From Craterostigma plantagineum (Eukaryota > Streptophyta > Magnoliopsida > Lamiales > Linderniaceae), in assembly GCA_027422505.1 (NCBI GenBank), contig JAPQWV010000413.1, positions 248,001-312,000 on the forward strand: DNA of 64,000 bases, given 5' to 3'. A program made the translations under genes and the position numbers. Shown one piece after another: positions 33,401 through 46,623 of the stretch. How positions within the stretch are numbered: position 1 is the first letter of the stretch; each line of letters opens with the position of its first letter. The notes under the pieces were generated by a model. The model worked only from the letters and a program-made list of their open reading frames with translations, was not told where the DNA came from and did no database searches.

Positions 33401-36400
33401 TATTATGGAGCGGTCTCCATAATTTATAGGTTTAAGCCGTATGATAACTCATTCAAAAGTAAATTACAACAGGTCTCATGATAAATGGCAGTAATACATT
33501 CAATATATTCTTTGGTAATCTTTAGGAGAAAAGCGTACAAATAACATAACTGTAGTTTGTCTAAATGTAAGCTGCAACGTTCATGAAATTCTAATTGAAA
33601 CAAGAGACAGAGACCTGCTCAACAGCTTTCGGAGCACGCGCGTAAGTGTCGAACACCCGATTGAGAAGAATGGGTTTCTGCAAGGTTGAAAAGCAAATAA
33701 GCCACGGATTAAGTGACACGACATAATTTCATCGCCGAATAACATTCCACCAACCTTTGCACATAACGAGAAAAATAGGGAAATGTAGTCCAGAGCTTGA
33801 CAGGATGATACAACATTGTCAGATTTAGTAGAGGTACTTAGGGATGTTGCAGGTTCTGAAACGTGAGAAACACTAGTGGAAGCTTCTTGTCTTTCCACCT
33901 ATATTATGGAGCACAACGGGGTTGAAGAAATGATTAGCTGTAGAGTTCTGTATAAATGCCACAACAGAATAGCATGGTCTATAACATTTTATGTTTCAGA
34001 TAGAACCTTATGCTACTCCTTATAAAAAGATATTCTATTCAAGCATACCTCGGATTCTGACAGTACAGTTCCTGAAGCCAACTGATCTATAGCTGACATG
34101 AACATATTTGTAGCATATTGCTCAATGTTTTCAGACAAAAAGCTTATGGAATATAGTTTGTTTGACACCTGTAAAGGTATAGGATACAAAAAGAAGATCA
34201 TCCCAAGAATAAACATTTAATAGGTGGATAACCAAACACAGACAAAAATTATTTCGCCATTCTAAAGGAAAAAGAGCAAGAACTTAGCTTTCTTTTTTAT
34301 TTTTCTTACCAGGCGAATAGCCTTTGTTCGAACATCGTCCTTGGAGTGAACAGTACACTGCCATGTGGATATCAAAAGAATAAAAGAAAAAAAAAAGAAT
34401 GTGAGATATTTTCCGATGATTGCACGAGGGAAGTCATAAAATTCACTGAACAAAGAAGATATAATCCTAGAATGATCTTTTCCACATCATAAACAATATG
34501 ACCAATTACATAAGAGAGGCGTGGTTCTTGCAACAACCTGATCGATCCATTGTCATATGTTTTTAAAAGTCCGCTTTTTTATAACTTTTCAAAGACATGT
34601 GAATAAGCAAAACTGCGTATTAGAACTTTTAACAGTATAATGTTTTTAGAACATAAAAAACATGCCTTCAGAACATGCTTGTCGACATCCTGGACGGCCA
34701 AGGATTAAGCTCCACAATGTACCTAGGCCCTGAGTTACACGGTCACTATCACGGACATCTGCTCCAATATAACCACCAGTACATACGTCAGAAAGCAGCC
34801 TCAGCACGGAATCTGGTACATGAGGAGCTTCACCAAGAAGTCGGCCTAAGGACTTGTCAGATGCAGGTAGCTTTTCAAGAAAGGATCTAACCTGAAACGA
34901 GATAAATATTTTAAAAAGTTTAACACATCTGAACAATATAGCAGATAATAGCAGGAAAGTCGTGATATCTCTTACCACTCCTAGAAGAAATTTCTCAAAT
35001 GCAGCAGAAGATGATTCTGAATCCGACAGCATTAGACTATAGAGATGGTAAAGAATATGCAGAACAAGTTCATGACCCTGAAAAATGATAGAATAACAAG
35101 TGAAGAGATGAGTCTACAAAGATCCAGCTGAAAGCAAAGTGAGCATAACAATGACTGAAGGAATAAATGTAGGAATAACAAAGACAATACCTCCTGTTTG
35201 TAATCAGACACAATATGTTTCTCCACCACTTCAACCAGATCATCAACGTCACTCTACAAAAGGAAAGTTAAATAATAATAAGCACATCAATTAGTTTTGA
35301 GATGTCCAACCAACATTTAAACTATCAATGCAAAAGATAAAAAGATGCATATTGGCAGCTGCTGACTGGAAGTAGTGAAAAAGAAATGAATAATACGGTA
35401 CAGTATCCTATCCACTCAATTTGTCATTTGTCATCTGCATCCTGAAAGGTGATTATGATACTATAAGACAAATATTCAAGCGCACATGATATTCAGATAA
35501 ATCAAAAGATAATTCTTTAAAACACGATTGACTTCCGCTAGTTGAACAAAAACACTTTAAAATGTGTTCCCGAGTAGGTTGCCTAACAGTGGTGTAGAAA
35601 TAACAGCATACAATATCACGACTAAACTCAAACAAACTCTGTTGTTGCTGTTAGTACTTTCAAATATAAGTAGGCACTTAATTGCTCCATGGGTGAACTT
35701 ATTTTCTGTCTGTGATTTCAGAACTTCTACACCAAGATTCATTCATGACGCCGAAAATTGGGAGTAAATTTAGTTATAACACTGTCCTTTAGTTTGGCCC
35801 CCAAAAAACTGATTGCACGACCGTAGAATCTGCTTTCCAGACAAACCAAAGTCTCCAAACTGTTCCCGGTTATATTGCAAAAGCAACAGAAATGGAAATA
35901 ACCAAATAGAGGCAAATCTTGCAGATGAACAAAAAGCAATACGCATATCTAGAGTCCATCCATAAAGCAGTGCTTGAACAATATTCCATTGATTAACATT
36001 AATGTTTTACAACTTAACAGTTCCTATTCATAATTCAACACTGCCAACAAATTAAAATTTTGCTCAGATTTTTGAAGGTTAATACAAACTAGACTTAGTA
36101 AGAGGAATAAAGCTAAGGGGCGACAGAACACAACCTGTCCAAACAATCGGGCAGCCAACGCCGTCTGGATTTGCACTATATCAGCTCTCCGCAAATTTTG
36201 GTACAAACTGATTATCCGACTAAGTGCCTCTTTCGACAGAGCCTTCTGACGATCTTCAGAGAGTTCAACATATGGAGGGAGAGATGGAATCGTATTACAA
36301 TCAGATGACTCATAATCTGAAACACCAGGCAAAGGTTGCTCTGTTTCTTCTGATGCCGGGGAATAAACTTGATCCAACAATGCAGCATCTATCGAAACTG

Positions 36401-39400
36401 GCATAGCGGTGTCCTCATCTCTCCCAATGGAGGATGTTGAGGTACCTGAACCATTATTTGTCTCCCAAAGTGGAACAATCTCCTTGTCTTTGCTATCATG
36501 GAATTCGTCTTCTACAACTGATTGGTGAGCTTCAAAGATTGCAGGAGTTTCTGTTGAATGGTATGAAGCTTCAGTTTTAGAGATGAGGGGAAAAGCAATG
36601 TTTTCTTTCGATGAAACAGGTGGCACCGCTAGCAAGCCAGAGGAGCTGTAAGCATCAAAATCAGACCGAACAGTTCCATACTCCAGCGAATTGGAACCGT
36701 CTTCCACAATTGACGTTGGTGGAATTTCCGTAGACAACACAGGACGTCTTGGATCAAGGCGCCGAGGATCCTAGATTAAGAAAATTGCTAATTTTAGCAT
36801 AAACAAAAACTACATACTAGTGTTTCTACACCAGGCAGCAAATTAAGAACCTGTACCCTTCGTGGATCACGTTTAGCATCAGACAAGATATTTGCAGAAG
36901 TTGGGATATCAGGAAATGGTGAGTCCGAAACATCTGGCCCAGACATATGTGCTTGAGCTGCAAAGCCAGAAGCTTCTAGAGTCGTCGCCGAAGTGAAGCC
37001 ATTTGATGCAACAGGCACTTCTGGACCGATTGAAGAATCACTGGGACGACCTAGAGACATACTTGCATTTTTCGCCAGCATAGAGAGATTTTTTGGCAAG
37101 TGTTTCATGTTCGTAATGACGATATCAGCAAGTAAATCAGGATGCATATTGGATACGAGAATTTCTAAAGATTCAACGCCACGTTCCCCTTCAGCAATGA
37201 AAGCACCGATCATAGCAATCATTTGCTCAACAGGTGTCAAATCACCATCAAGTGCTGGGATTTGAGGTGGCGTCCCATTGACGTGCTCCACTATAGTACC
37301 ATCCTTAGTATCAATTGTTGCTTCATTCTTATTTGAACCATAGCGTAACCTTGCATAACTATTAATCATATCTTCATCCTCCACTGGTGCCAACCTTTTC
37401 AGTCCCACATTGCCTGATATATTGGACTTATTCAACACCTGAACATCCTGGAGTTTAAAAACTACATTGGTATTTGAAAGAGATCTGGAGATGGAACCTC
37501 ATGGAACTGATTGGAAAACGTGTTCCTGTTTCACACATACCTTATTCAGCTGCATTTCCCGTGAAGCACGCTCATTATGTCTCATGATCTTATCCATTTG
37601 TCTTATAACATGATCAGCAGCATCTCCAGCATTCATCGATCGCAACACCTTGAGCAACATCTCTCTTGACTGCTATGACACGCAAAGAACAATCATGTCA
37701 TACGAGTAATTCCATAAGTAGCGAAAGAGAAAATATTTTGTTTCCAATAATTCTAGTTGAAGCTGGTTTGAGTATGCAACTTTTTGTCATATTAGTTCTT
37801 ATGCAACGAAGTACGTCAAATACTGTTCACAAAGCGTAGCCTGGCTAGCATTCTTCAGGTTTAGAATTTCGGTTGCTTCGATCCATATATTAGGGTGCTT
37901 CATGAGTGGACAAGTCATTGGGCATTCATCACCAGCACCAAGAGCTGACGGTTAAGATGGTACGAGGCATACTGTGAGTATGTGGGCGTGAGAGAGGAAG
38001 GAGGCAGGGAGAGATATGACAAGAAGAGCACTGCACTCAGTTTAATTCTTACAACTGGCCTTCAAAAATGTTGATGGATAACTTCGTGTGAAATTGATCT
38101 GACTTCAAATACCGTGCGGCACAAGACCATTGCAGAAACCCAGATACGGGAAATTTTTGATTGCAGATGGATTGTGGATTTCATTTGACATACAAGGAAA
38201 ATGAGGTGCAACCAACCAATTCAGCGAATAGGGGTGAATAGTGTCAAAGGAAACAATAAGACAAGTTTCAGCTTTAGTTCACAACTAGCTGAACATATTT
38301 TTCCTTGGTACATAAACAACAAGTCACTACTGGTTTTATTGGGAAATCAGATGTCAAATGGTCAAATTTGAAGATTCTTGTACAAAAGAAAAAACAGGTA
38401 GCTGACAGTATCTCTGAATGAACCATAACCATTTGGTATATTACCTCTAAAATTACAGGATGCATACATCTCAGAAATCCTAGAAATGCTGTCCGCAAAG
38501 AATACTGAAGGCTGGCAGTGTGGCGATCCCTTGCCATCTCAGAATTAGGATTAAAATCAAGCAATGCAGAGAGGACGGATTTATAGTACACAGGCCTCTG
38601 ACGTGCAATAGCTGCCAAACTGCAGAAATGTTGAAGTGTTGGCCCATGCATAAATTAGAACACAAGTATAGGTTTCATGAGCATATTGAGGATACTCATT
38701 CAAACAATAGTCAATAAGGCAGCCGCTCACCTATTGACAGCAGAAATCACCAATGAACCAGGAAGAATGTCAGTCGATTGCAATATTTGAAGTAACATTT
38801 CAAAATATCTGTTTGCATCGGACACAAGAGCGGGTATGTCCAAAACAGGATGACCATCAAGATTCCACGAGATGTTAAATGCTCGCTTAGGTTTTTGCGT
38901 AACTGTATCAAAATAGCACTCAGAAGTTTAAACCCAAGAACATAAATTCAAATAAAAAAAGTTCAATAGAAATAAGATTAGACTAGTGATAGAAATTTAT
39001 CAGCGAACTTCTTGGAATTCATTTGTCATTCTTTGATATATTTAGCAAAAAAGGTATTACCTTTTGGTAAATGAGCTTCAGAATCATTTGAGTCCAACTC
39101 TGACGTGAAGTGCAAAATGTAAGTTTCCAGAAACTTAATTCCTAATAACTTCGGACCAACAGGACCCGCCTAAAATAGCACAAAATAGGATGAATCTAAC
39201 ATCAGCATCAGAATCGTTAGCTTAGCCATTTACTTGGGAATGAAAATTCATCCCATGATATCCAGAATTCAACTAAAAAGCAACATAAATATAGTAAAAA
39301 TAATTCAATCGTGAAACAGAAAACCTAGAAAAATGGTAAAATTAAGACTTCTTTCATAACACGAAGAAGAAATTTAGTGGGATGAAAGAAGTGAAATGGA

Positions 39401-41646
39401 TGGAAGAGAAAAATGATTCTTTACACAGCATTTGACGTCTGGGAAACATTTTTTATTGTAAGAAATAAGGTAAATTTGATTAATTGATTTCATATACAGG
39501 TTTATAACCATAAAATAAAGAGAAGGTGTTTGCAACAGGGTCTAGAGCACATAAACAAAACTGAGCTAGCCTGAGTCTAACTAGAGCCTGCATCGTTCAC
39601 GAGCTCGATCTGTATTCTGTTCTATTAGCACCCAACTCATGAACTAACTGACATTTAAGTCAGACTTCAATAAATTACTGACATTAACTAAAACAATTAT
39701 AACATGCATACAATAAGGCAAAAAAAAATCATGATAATGGAATTGCTAGAGGAACAATGGAACATATAGTGATTGCAATCAGTTAGCTGAAAACTTGATT
39801 GCACAAGCAACTGAATACATACCTCAAATATCATTCCCGAAACAGAACCCCTAAATTTGAGCATCCAAGTCCATAGCGCTTGAAGCCACTTGTCAACCAT
39901 ACCGTGCCGTTGAAACTAGAAATTTTAAAATACAAATAAAATATTTACGTAGTTGTAAAAGAAACACCTAAGTAACCCTTCAGGCTTCGAAGGGCATATT
40001 ACAAGATGAAAAACGCGGTTTTGTCACAAAAGAATTCAGAATTCATCACATAGACTAGTTTAAATGAAATTATATTCCCTGTAATTCCTAGATTAACTCA
40101 TGAGCGGTAGTATGACAGTATATTCTCCATAAAAGTAATGCCACCCAAGCCCCCTCTTATTTACTTGATATGCTTGGCATAGTACTCACATGACAAAAAA
40201 CTATAACAAAGACAGACTGCAAATGAATTATCAAGCCCTATATCAATGAATTACTTGACATATCTGAATTCAAAATGCAAAGGCAGATAGATAAGAACTC
40301 GGGATAAAACATTCACTGCAACAGAAAGCAGATGATACCTGGAATGCTAGTTCTTCAAGCACAGTAGAAAACACTTTTGTGCCTGTAACAACAGCTAGCT
40401 TTGCGACTGTGGGATGACTATCCTTGAGAAATATCAATAGGATGGGCAAAAGCAATGCGAGGTGCTCTAAAGATTTTTCCCCTATCTCATCAATCAACCT
40501 ATTAAACAAAGCCAACAAAATCAGAATAAAAGTATTATCCTCATAAACAATATTTTTTACAAAGTAGTCAAATGAAGTCTCCATGTCAACAAACAGAGAC
40601 AATGAGTTCAGAATGTTTCACAAAGTACTGGGACCTGTTTGCCAAGATTTGTCCTCATAAAAGTGTAAAAATAATATTATTCATACATCCAAGCAAGGCT
40701 TAGATCTAGTCCTGGCGTACTATGCATAAGAGTTGTATCATCACCTGCACTAAGGCTTTACCCATAAAACTTTCCATGCTTTCTATAAGCTCTTTAATAA
40801 TCTCTTTTACAATGCCAACTCTTATGACCATTCCATTACAGTTATATCTAAACTATTTGTTTTCAACACTTAGAACCGCGAAAGATTATATATTATTTGA
40901 AGCTTCCAAATTTTCCTTTGTGCGTAAGGAATTTTCAACTCTTAGCAGGATTACACACTTCCTCAGTTATATAACTTCGCTGCTCTTTAAATTGACTAGC
41001 GGATCTAAAGGGTAACTACAGACACAACACCCGCTTCATAAAGGAAAACGCACGATTTGACAATTCCAAAGTTTTCAATTCAAAACCCCATCTAAGGAAT
41101 ATAAATCCTCAGTTATTAAAACAGTTCCGATAACCATTCTTTGCTCTTTCTAATAATCAATTCGAAGATCAAACGTAAGGTAACAGAAAAATTTAATCCC
41201 TCTGAAACTAAGCTGGAGATTTAAATACGCCAAACCCGTCATAGAGCATCAGATACCGCAATTAACAACTTTAACAACTAATACTCCGCGACTTACTCAA
41301 TTAGAGCCTTTCTAACCAGAATTTGAGGAGAAGACTTGAGCTCAATCAAGTGGGGAAAAATCTCAGAAGCGTGAGAGGGATTTAAAGACAAGAATATGTC
41401 TTTGACTTGCTTTAAAGACGATAGCTTGACGGCCAAATCCGCGTGGTTTTTCGCCGCATAGAGAAGCGACAGCACCGCCTGATCCCTCACCGAACCGTGC
41501 CAACCATGCTCATGCTCGTGAGCTCTACGAATCAATTTGGGGGTTCGGAGGGACTCAAATTCTTGTAGGGCTTTATTTAAGATTGGGGATAGTAGCGGGA
41601 TGTATTTTCGTGTAATACTTTTTAGGGTGTTTATGTATCTACACAT
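30426..41646 (-). CDS. Symplekin (PTA1/ESP4-like), mRNA 3'-end processing scaffold; frame broken at exon 12
   Basis: Twenty-seven exons on the minus strand, about 1,350 codons, first 41297-41646 and last 30426-30483. Larger ones: 36851-37447, 36135-36770, 38445-38619 and 34666-34891. The N-terminal part is HEAT-repeat-like (SSLKQVKDIF, SSPQILVRKALIELIDEIGEK, TVAKLAVVTGTKVF). The middle is low-complexity with KRDPRR and LDPRRP. The end is the Symplekin C domain (TPVEVLVAIHDISPERDG, IPLKK, ACFEQRTVFTQQVLA, PLPLLFMRTVIQAI, LVDFVMEILSKLV, LPAAQLESALNKYPNLRG). Symplekin scaffolds CPSF/CstF at poly(A) sites. Breaks: exon 12 (34666-34891) is 226 bases where phase needs 237, lacking about 11 bases before a GC donor. 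Exon 20 begins at a TAG that replaces a codon and serves as a new acceptor. The first 40 codons look non-native. Confidence 0.85.
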
Positions 41647-42037
41647 AAGTATATATTTGAAGAAACTTACAGATCGGTATAATTTTACAGATAGATACCG
41701 ATTTAGTTTGTACCAGTCTCTTCAGTCGTATCGTACCTTCATATGTGTGTATTGCGTACCGTAACACGTTGATATATGGTACCTAAATGGTTGTACGTCG
41801 TACCTAATGTGTAAATAGGGCGTACCTAAATTTGCTAAAACGACGTACAATTTTCTAACATATTGCATACCACAATAAGTTGATATAGGGTACCCAAATG
41901 TGTTGTATGGCGTACCTGCGGCGGATCGGGTACCTATCTGCAAAAAATTTATTCTGTTAGGTACCTACATATAAAAAAATGCTGACAGGGTACTAAGTTA
42001 CAAGTTTTTTTACAGAGGGCTATTTATGTGTAATTAA
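41638..42037 (-). mobile_element. MITE-like repeat with GGTACC strings (copy 2, inverted)
   Basis: Reverse-complement relative of 3197-3598, best matched at 41900-42030 (GTACCTGCGGCGGATCGGG, ATCTGCAAAAAAT, GCTGACAGGGTA). Ends TACACATAAG and TTATGTGTA face each other, possibly with TA target duplication. It reaches to, or just into, the first exon of symplekin. Confidence 0.55.
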
Positions 42038-42761
42038 TTTATACTTTAGAAAACCAGTTTAAGTCACGTGAGTCAAATGGGTACCCGTTAATCATAACAT
42101 ATACCGTCCAATTTTGAATTTTGATATGACTTTTTACATTGATTTTACACCTTTACTATTCTTATTAGTATTGTATCGCAATTATGATGACTAGTATGTG
42201 CAGCACACCTAATGTTTGTGCCAACATGTTAAATTTTTTATACTTCGAACATTCATATCATAATTAAAGTAATTTAACAATTAAGGGTAAAATTATAAAT
42301 AAGCATTATTAAATTGACATACCAAATTGGGCAGTTTATTTATAACCACCCTAGGCTCTTTATACATACTAGCTAACGTGCACCCCCGACGTGGGTGCAA
42401 CAAAAGATGTGGCAGTCATTCTTTTTTTTATGCATTTTCATGAGATCCTAAATGCAATACAACGGTTGAAATTTTTTTATATAGAAAATAGGGGCAGTTT
42501 ATGCAACGTGGGATGACGGTTTTTCTATGTAATAGGCGACTATACAGACCAATTGACAAACCAAATTGGCGTATTAAGTGGTTTAAACACAGCCCTCACT
42601 ATTAAAAAAGAAATAGATAGTATAGATAGATAGATAGATAGTACCATAATTGTTTTTCTTAATTCTGTTGCAACAAATCAACTTTTCAAAATATATATCC
42701 AAAAACTGGGGAGAATTATTTAATAAATTGGACTAAGGTTAAGGGTCATAGTACGCTTGGG
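42038..42761. other. Intergenic DNA with TAGA microsatellite
   Basis: No gene. A short (TAGA)n run lies near 42612-42640. The last eight bases (42754-42761, CGCTTGGG) are the left target duplication of the next element. Confidence 0.45.
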
Positions 42762-45700
42762 TAGACCTGGGTTTTGGGCCGGTCCAACCCGGAACCGGCC
42801 CATTAATCCGGCCCAGAACCGGAACTGGTAGATCCGGTTCTGGAACCGGTAGATCCGGTTCTGGAATCGGTAACCGGCTCGGAACCGCGGATAACCAGTT
42901 CCGGTTCCCGGTTACAGTTCCGCGGTTCCGGTTCCGGAATCGGCCAACAGCTATATAGCCGTTGGGCCAACGGGCTTTTCAATTTTTTTTTTTCATTAAA
43001 TCCTGAAAAATTACCATTTTACCCCCGAACAAAAAATCTATAAATATCACCTCATTTTAACCATTTTAACTCACAATTACATCCAAATATCTTCCACTCT
43101 CTCTCAAAAAGCTCTCAAAAAATCATCCTCTTATTAATATTTAATATTATTAACAATAATAATTATTTTATTTACATTACTACACACACACTCACTTATT
43201 ATTACAAAAAATTAAATTATTGTTTTATACTAATGGCGTTGTCATCGAGAAATCCTAACCCTCGCGACGAAGATGTTTTTATGGTTTTAGGTCACGCCGA
43301 TACATTTCGGGGAAATGCCGACACCGACGAGAAGACCGATGAACCGGAACCGAATCCGACGGCGGCAACCGACGAGGGACCGAGCCAAGCTTCTACGGCG
43401 ACGACAAGAAGGAAGCAACAACGTGGTCGGCGGTCTATGGTATGGAATTTTTTCGACTTAGAAATGGATAAAAGTAATCCCGCTGCAGGTAACGCTTATT
43501 GCAAAATGTGCCACCATCCCTACTCGATTAAGACCGGACCGAATCAAGGTGGGACGGGCTCGATGAAAAAACACCTACAAAGGGCGCATAATTTCGGGGA
43601 CGATCTAGAGCCGGTAGGATTCGAACCCCGACAACAATAAATAAACGTAAGTACGGGTAAGAATTTTGTTATTAATAAGGAAATTTCTAAGAAAGCCTTA
43701 GTTAAATTCGTAGTAATGTGTGAAGAACCCTTTTGCATTGCGGAAAGTGAAGGGTTTATCGAATTTACGAGTACGATCCAACCGAATTCCATAACGTGAC
43801 CCGTAAAACCCTTAGGAAATATGTCTTAGAAACTTTTAAGGAATATCCGTCTAGCTTAATTAGTCATTTAGCCAACATTTCGTGTAGGATTAGTTTGACT
43901 ACCGATGTTTGGACTAACATTACGTCGCAATCTTATTTAGTCGTCACCACCCATTGGATAGATGAAACATGAACTATGCAAAAACGTATTCTTTCCCTAG
44001 ATCCCCTAGATTCGCAACATGACGCCACTACGATATCGAACTATGTGTTGAATGTCGTTAATAAATATTGTATTCAAGATAAAATTATGTCTATCACCTT
44101 AGATAATGCTAGCGCGAACAACGTAGCGATAGGGATCCTCCGTAGACATCTTAAGTTACCCTTCGACGGCCGATTACTACATGCTAGGTGCGCTTGTCAT
44201 ATTATTAACTTGTGTGTGCAATGTGATTTTGACGAAATTTTGGGAGATATTGTAGGAAAATTTAAGGTAATAGGTAAGTTACTTCGGGAACGCCACTACG
44301 TAACGTCGCCGAAGCAAACCGTCCTTGCCGCCGACCTCACATACAAAAAGTTTACGTTTGCCAGTTCCGACTAGGTGGAACTCGTTGTACCACCTCCTCA
44401 GCACCTTCATGCGCTACAAGGACTTGTTGAAGCCTTTTTGGAACGAAGTCGCAGTCGGCAACCCCTCTAGGTATGAATCACGACAAAGTGATTAGGATAT
44501 TGCAGGTTTAGTCGTGTCCATACTTGAAGTGTTCAGCGAGGCTACGGAGAAATTTTCCGAAGTTCACTACCCGACGTCCCCATTGTTCATCCCGAACCTT
44601 TTCGCGATGTGCTACAAGTTAGTGGAGTATCGCAATAGTCCATACTTGGGTGCTTTCATCCAAAACATGGAGTTAAAGTTCAGGAAGTATTGAGAAACCA
44701 TCCCAATAGTCCACGGTTTGTCTGCATTACTCGACCTTAGTTGCGATGTTGATACTTTTGATATTTTTTTCGATTATTATGCTCAGTTTCTTGGAAAGAA
44801 AGTGGACGACCAAAAGCGTCAATTCATGATTCTCTCCAAGAACTTTTTTCTGTTTATGCAGCTGAGCAGGGACACAGTGTGGAGCAACCCTTACCAGCGA
44901 GCGAAGCTGGTTCGTCGGAAGGAGGCGGCGGCGCAATGGGACTGCTACGAAGATTGAAGGCACAAAAGACGAAGACCAAAATGCGTGCGTTGGGGTCGAA
45001 CACGAACGAGATCCAGCTCTACCTGAGCCACAACTTCCAGACTCCTGAAGACTTCAACGTTTTGGCCTGGTGGAAGTCGAGCGCGACTCTCTATCCGACC
45101 CTATCCGCCGTCGCTCGAGACGTTTTAGCCGTGCAAGCGTCTAGTATCGTCTCCGAGTCCGCCTTCTCTACATCCGGCGAATTATCGGTGACCGACGCGC
45201 GAGCCTTAACCCGACTTCCCTTGCAATGCTAACCTTATTGAAAGATTGATATTTGGCCGAATCGAAGAACCGACGGGAGAACGCCATCGACGCCATTCTT
45301 CCAGTTCGGACGAAGACGAAGAGGCCTCTAACATAGTTTTGGTTAATAATCAAGTCGAATAAATTGTATTTTTTTTATTTCGAATATTTTTTCTTTTTTG
45401 TAAGTTTAGGTATTTTTTCTTTCTTTTATGTTTTTATTTGTATTTTTTAGGTAGTTTTTTTTTTTTTAATTTTTTTTGTAATTTTCTTATCTTTGTTTTT
45501 TGGTTTTTTGAATAAAATTTTTAGATATTTTCTAAAGAAATTTTTCAAAGTAAAAAAATAAAAAAATAAAAAAAATTAAATGGGCCGTTCCGGTTTTGGA
45601 ACCTGAACCGCCCCAATACAGGCCCGGGGGTTCTAAGTATGGTTCTTGGCTGGTCACAGGAAAATGGTCCCTGAACCGGAATCGGAACCGGTACCACTGT

Positions 45701-45785
45701 GGAACCGGTTGAACAAGAACCGGTGGAACCGAAACCGGTATAAGCGGCCCGGAAGCGGCCCAATTCGGCCCAAAGCCCAGGTCTA
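42762..45785 (+). mobile_element. Autonomous-type hAT transposon, degenerate
   Basis: Terminal inverted repeats TAGACCTGGGTTTTGGGCC (left) and the inverse of TAGACCTGGGCTTTGGGCC (right), with an 8-bp flank duplication CGCTTGGG / CGCTCGGG (one mismatch). About 200 bases inside each end are packed with GGAACCGG / CCGGTTCC strings, typical subterminal transposase-binding arrays. The central part codes for a broken hAT transposase. Confidence 0.92.
43233..45235 (+). pseudogene. hAT transposase (BED zinc finger, C-terminal dimerisation domain), broken
   Basis: The first frame (43233-43640) has a BED finger: VWNFFDLEMDKSN, YCKMC, then H..H in KKHLQRAH. A TAA at 43638-43640 ends it, and the reading continues through a frameshift near 43765 and a TGA near 43971. 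At 43976-44374 the catalytic core reads SITLDNASANN and HARCACHIINLCV. 44879-45232 reads FNVLAWWKSSATLYPTLSAVARDVLAVQASSIVSESAFS, split here across the hAT dimerisation domain. At least four breaks make it nonfunctional. Codon use is GC-richer than the surrounding noncoding DNA. Confidence 0.9.
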
Positions 45786-46263
45786 CGCTCGGGCACTGGG
45801 CCCAAATCAAAGGGCTAAACAACAGGGCGGGATAATTTAACAAAAGGGAGTCCTTTTTACCTATTTTTAAAAAAAGGGAGTCAACTTAAGTCAATTCAAT
45901 AAAAGGGAGTGTATTTGATTAACTCACCAACCATTAACTGTTAACTTAAAATTATTCATTAAATATATATTTTTTTAATATTGAATATAAACGAACGAAA
46001 CAACCGACGAAAGAGCAGAAATCGAGCAAAAAACGAGCAAATACCGAATCATCCAACGCATTACCCAAGATCCGGACCACCCAAGATCGAAGAACGAAGT
46101 TCTGATCTTCAACGCATTGCAGTAAGTGGCATTTCGACATTTGCAATTTCTTTAAACTCGGGCATTGCAAGGATTAAGTTCGTTTTAACCACATTTTACA
46201 TTTCGCGTACCGGGAATTTGATTTTCGCATCATTGGGTAGTTGTGGTTCGCATTTTTAAGGTC

Positions 46264-46600
46264 AATCTGTGTGAATTTCCGATTATTCGAGTGTTTTTTA
46301 TTCGAGTTTGTTATGCTCGAAGGTCTTGTTCAAATAAATATTTTCTAAACTTTTAATTCGAATAACATATTCGGAAAGCTAACTTATTCGAATCTGATCC
46401 TCGAGTTTTTGTTTGCTCGAAAATGTTGTTCGAAAGTTTAGTTCGAATAAGCTTTTTCAACTTATTGGATTGGCTTGATGTACGCCCTAGATAATCTATT
46501 CGAATAAACTTTTCGAGTGTCGCTTTACTCGAAGACCACATTCGAATACGATTTCCTTTTCGAGTATTTTTTTTATTCGAATATCAGTTGATTTTAAATT
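46264..46600. repeat. TTCGAA/ATTCGAGT motif cluster upstream of MULE transposase
   Basis: More than a dozen TTCGA or TCGAA strings in about 340 bases, mixed in both orientations, before an acceptor-like ..TGTATGCAG at 46612-46620. A similar cluster follows the transposase gene. Confidence 0.6.
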
Positions 46601-46623
46601 CAAATTATTTTTGTATGCAGGTT

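Noticed and set aside
42762..45785. A domesticated host BED-finger gene
   Set aside because: Stops, frameshifts, terminal inverted repeats and an 8-bp duplication show a dead transposon instead.
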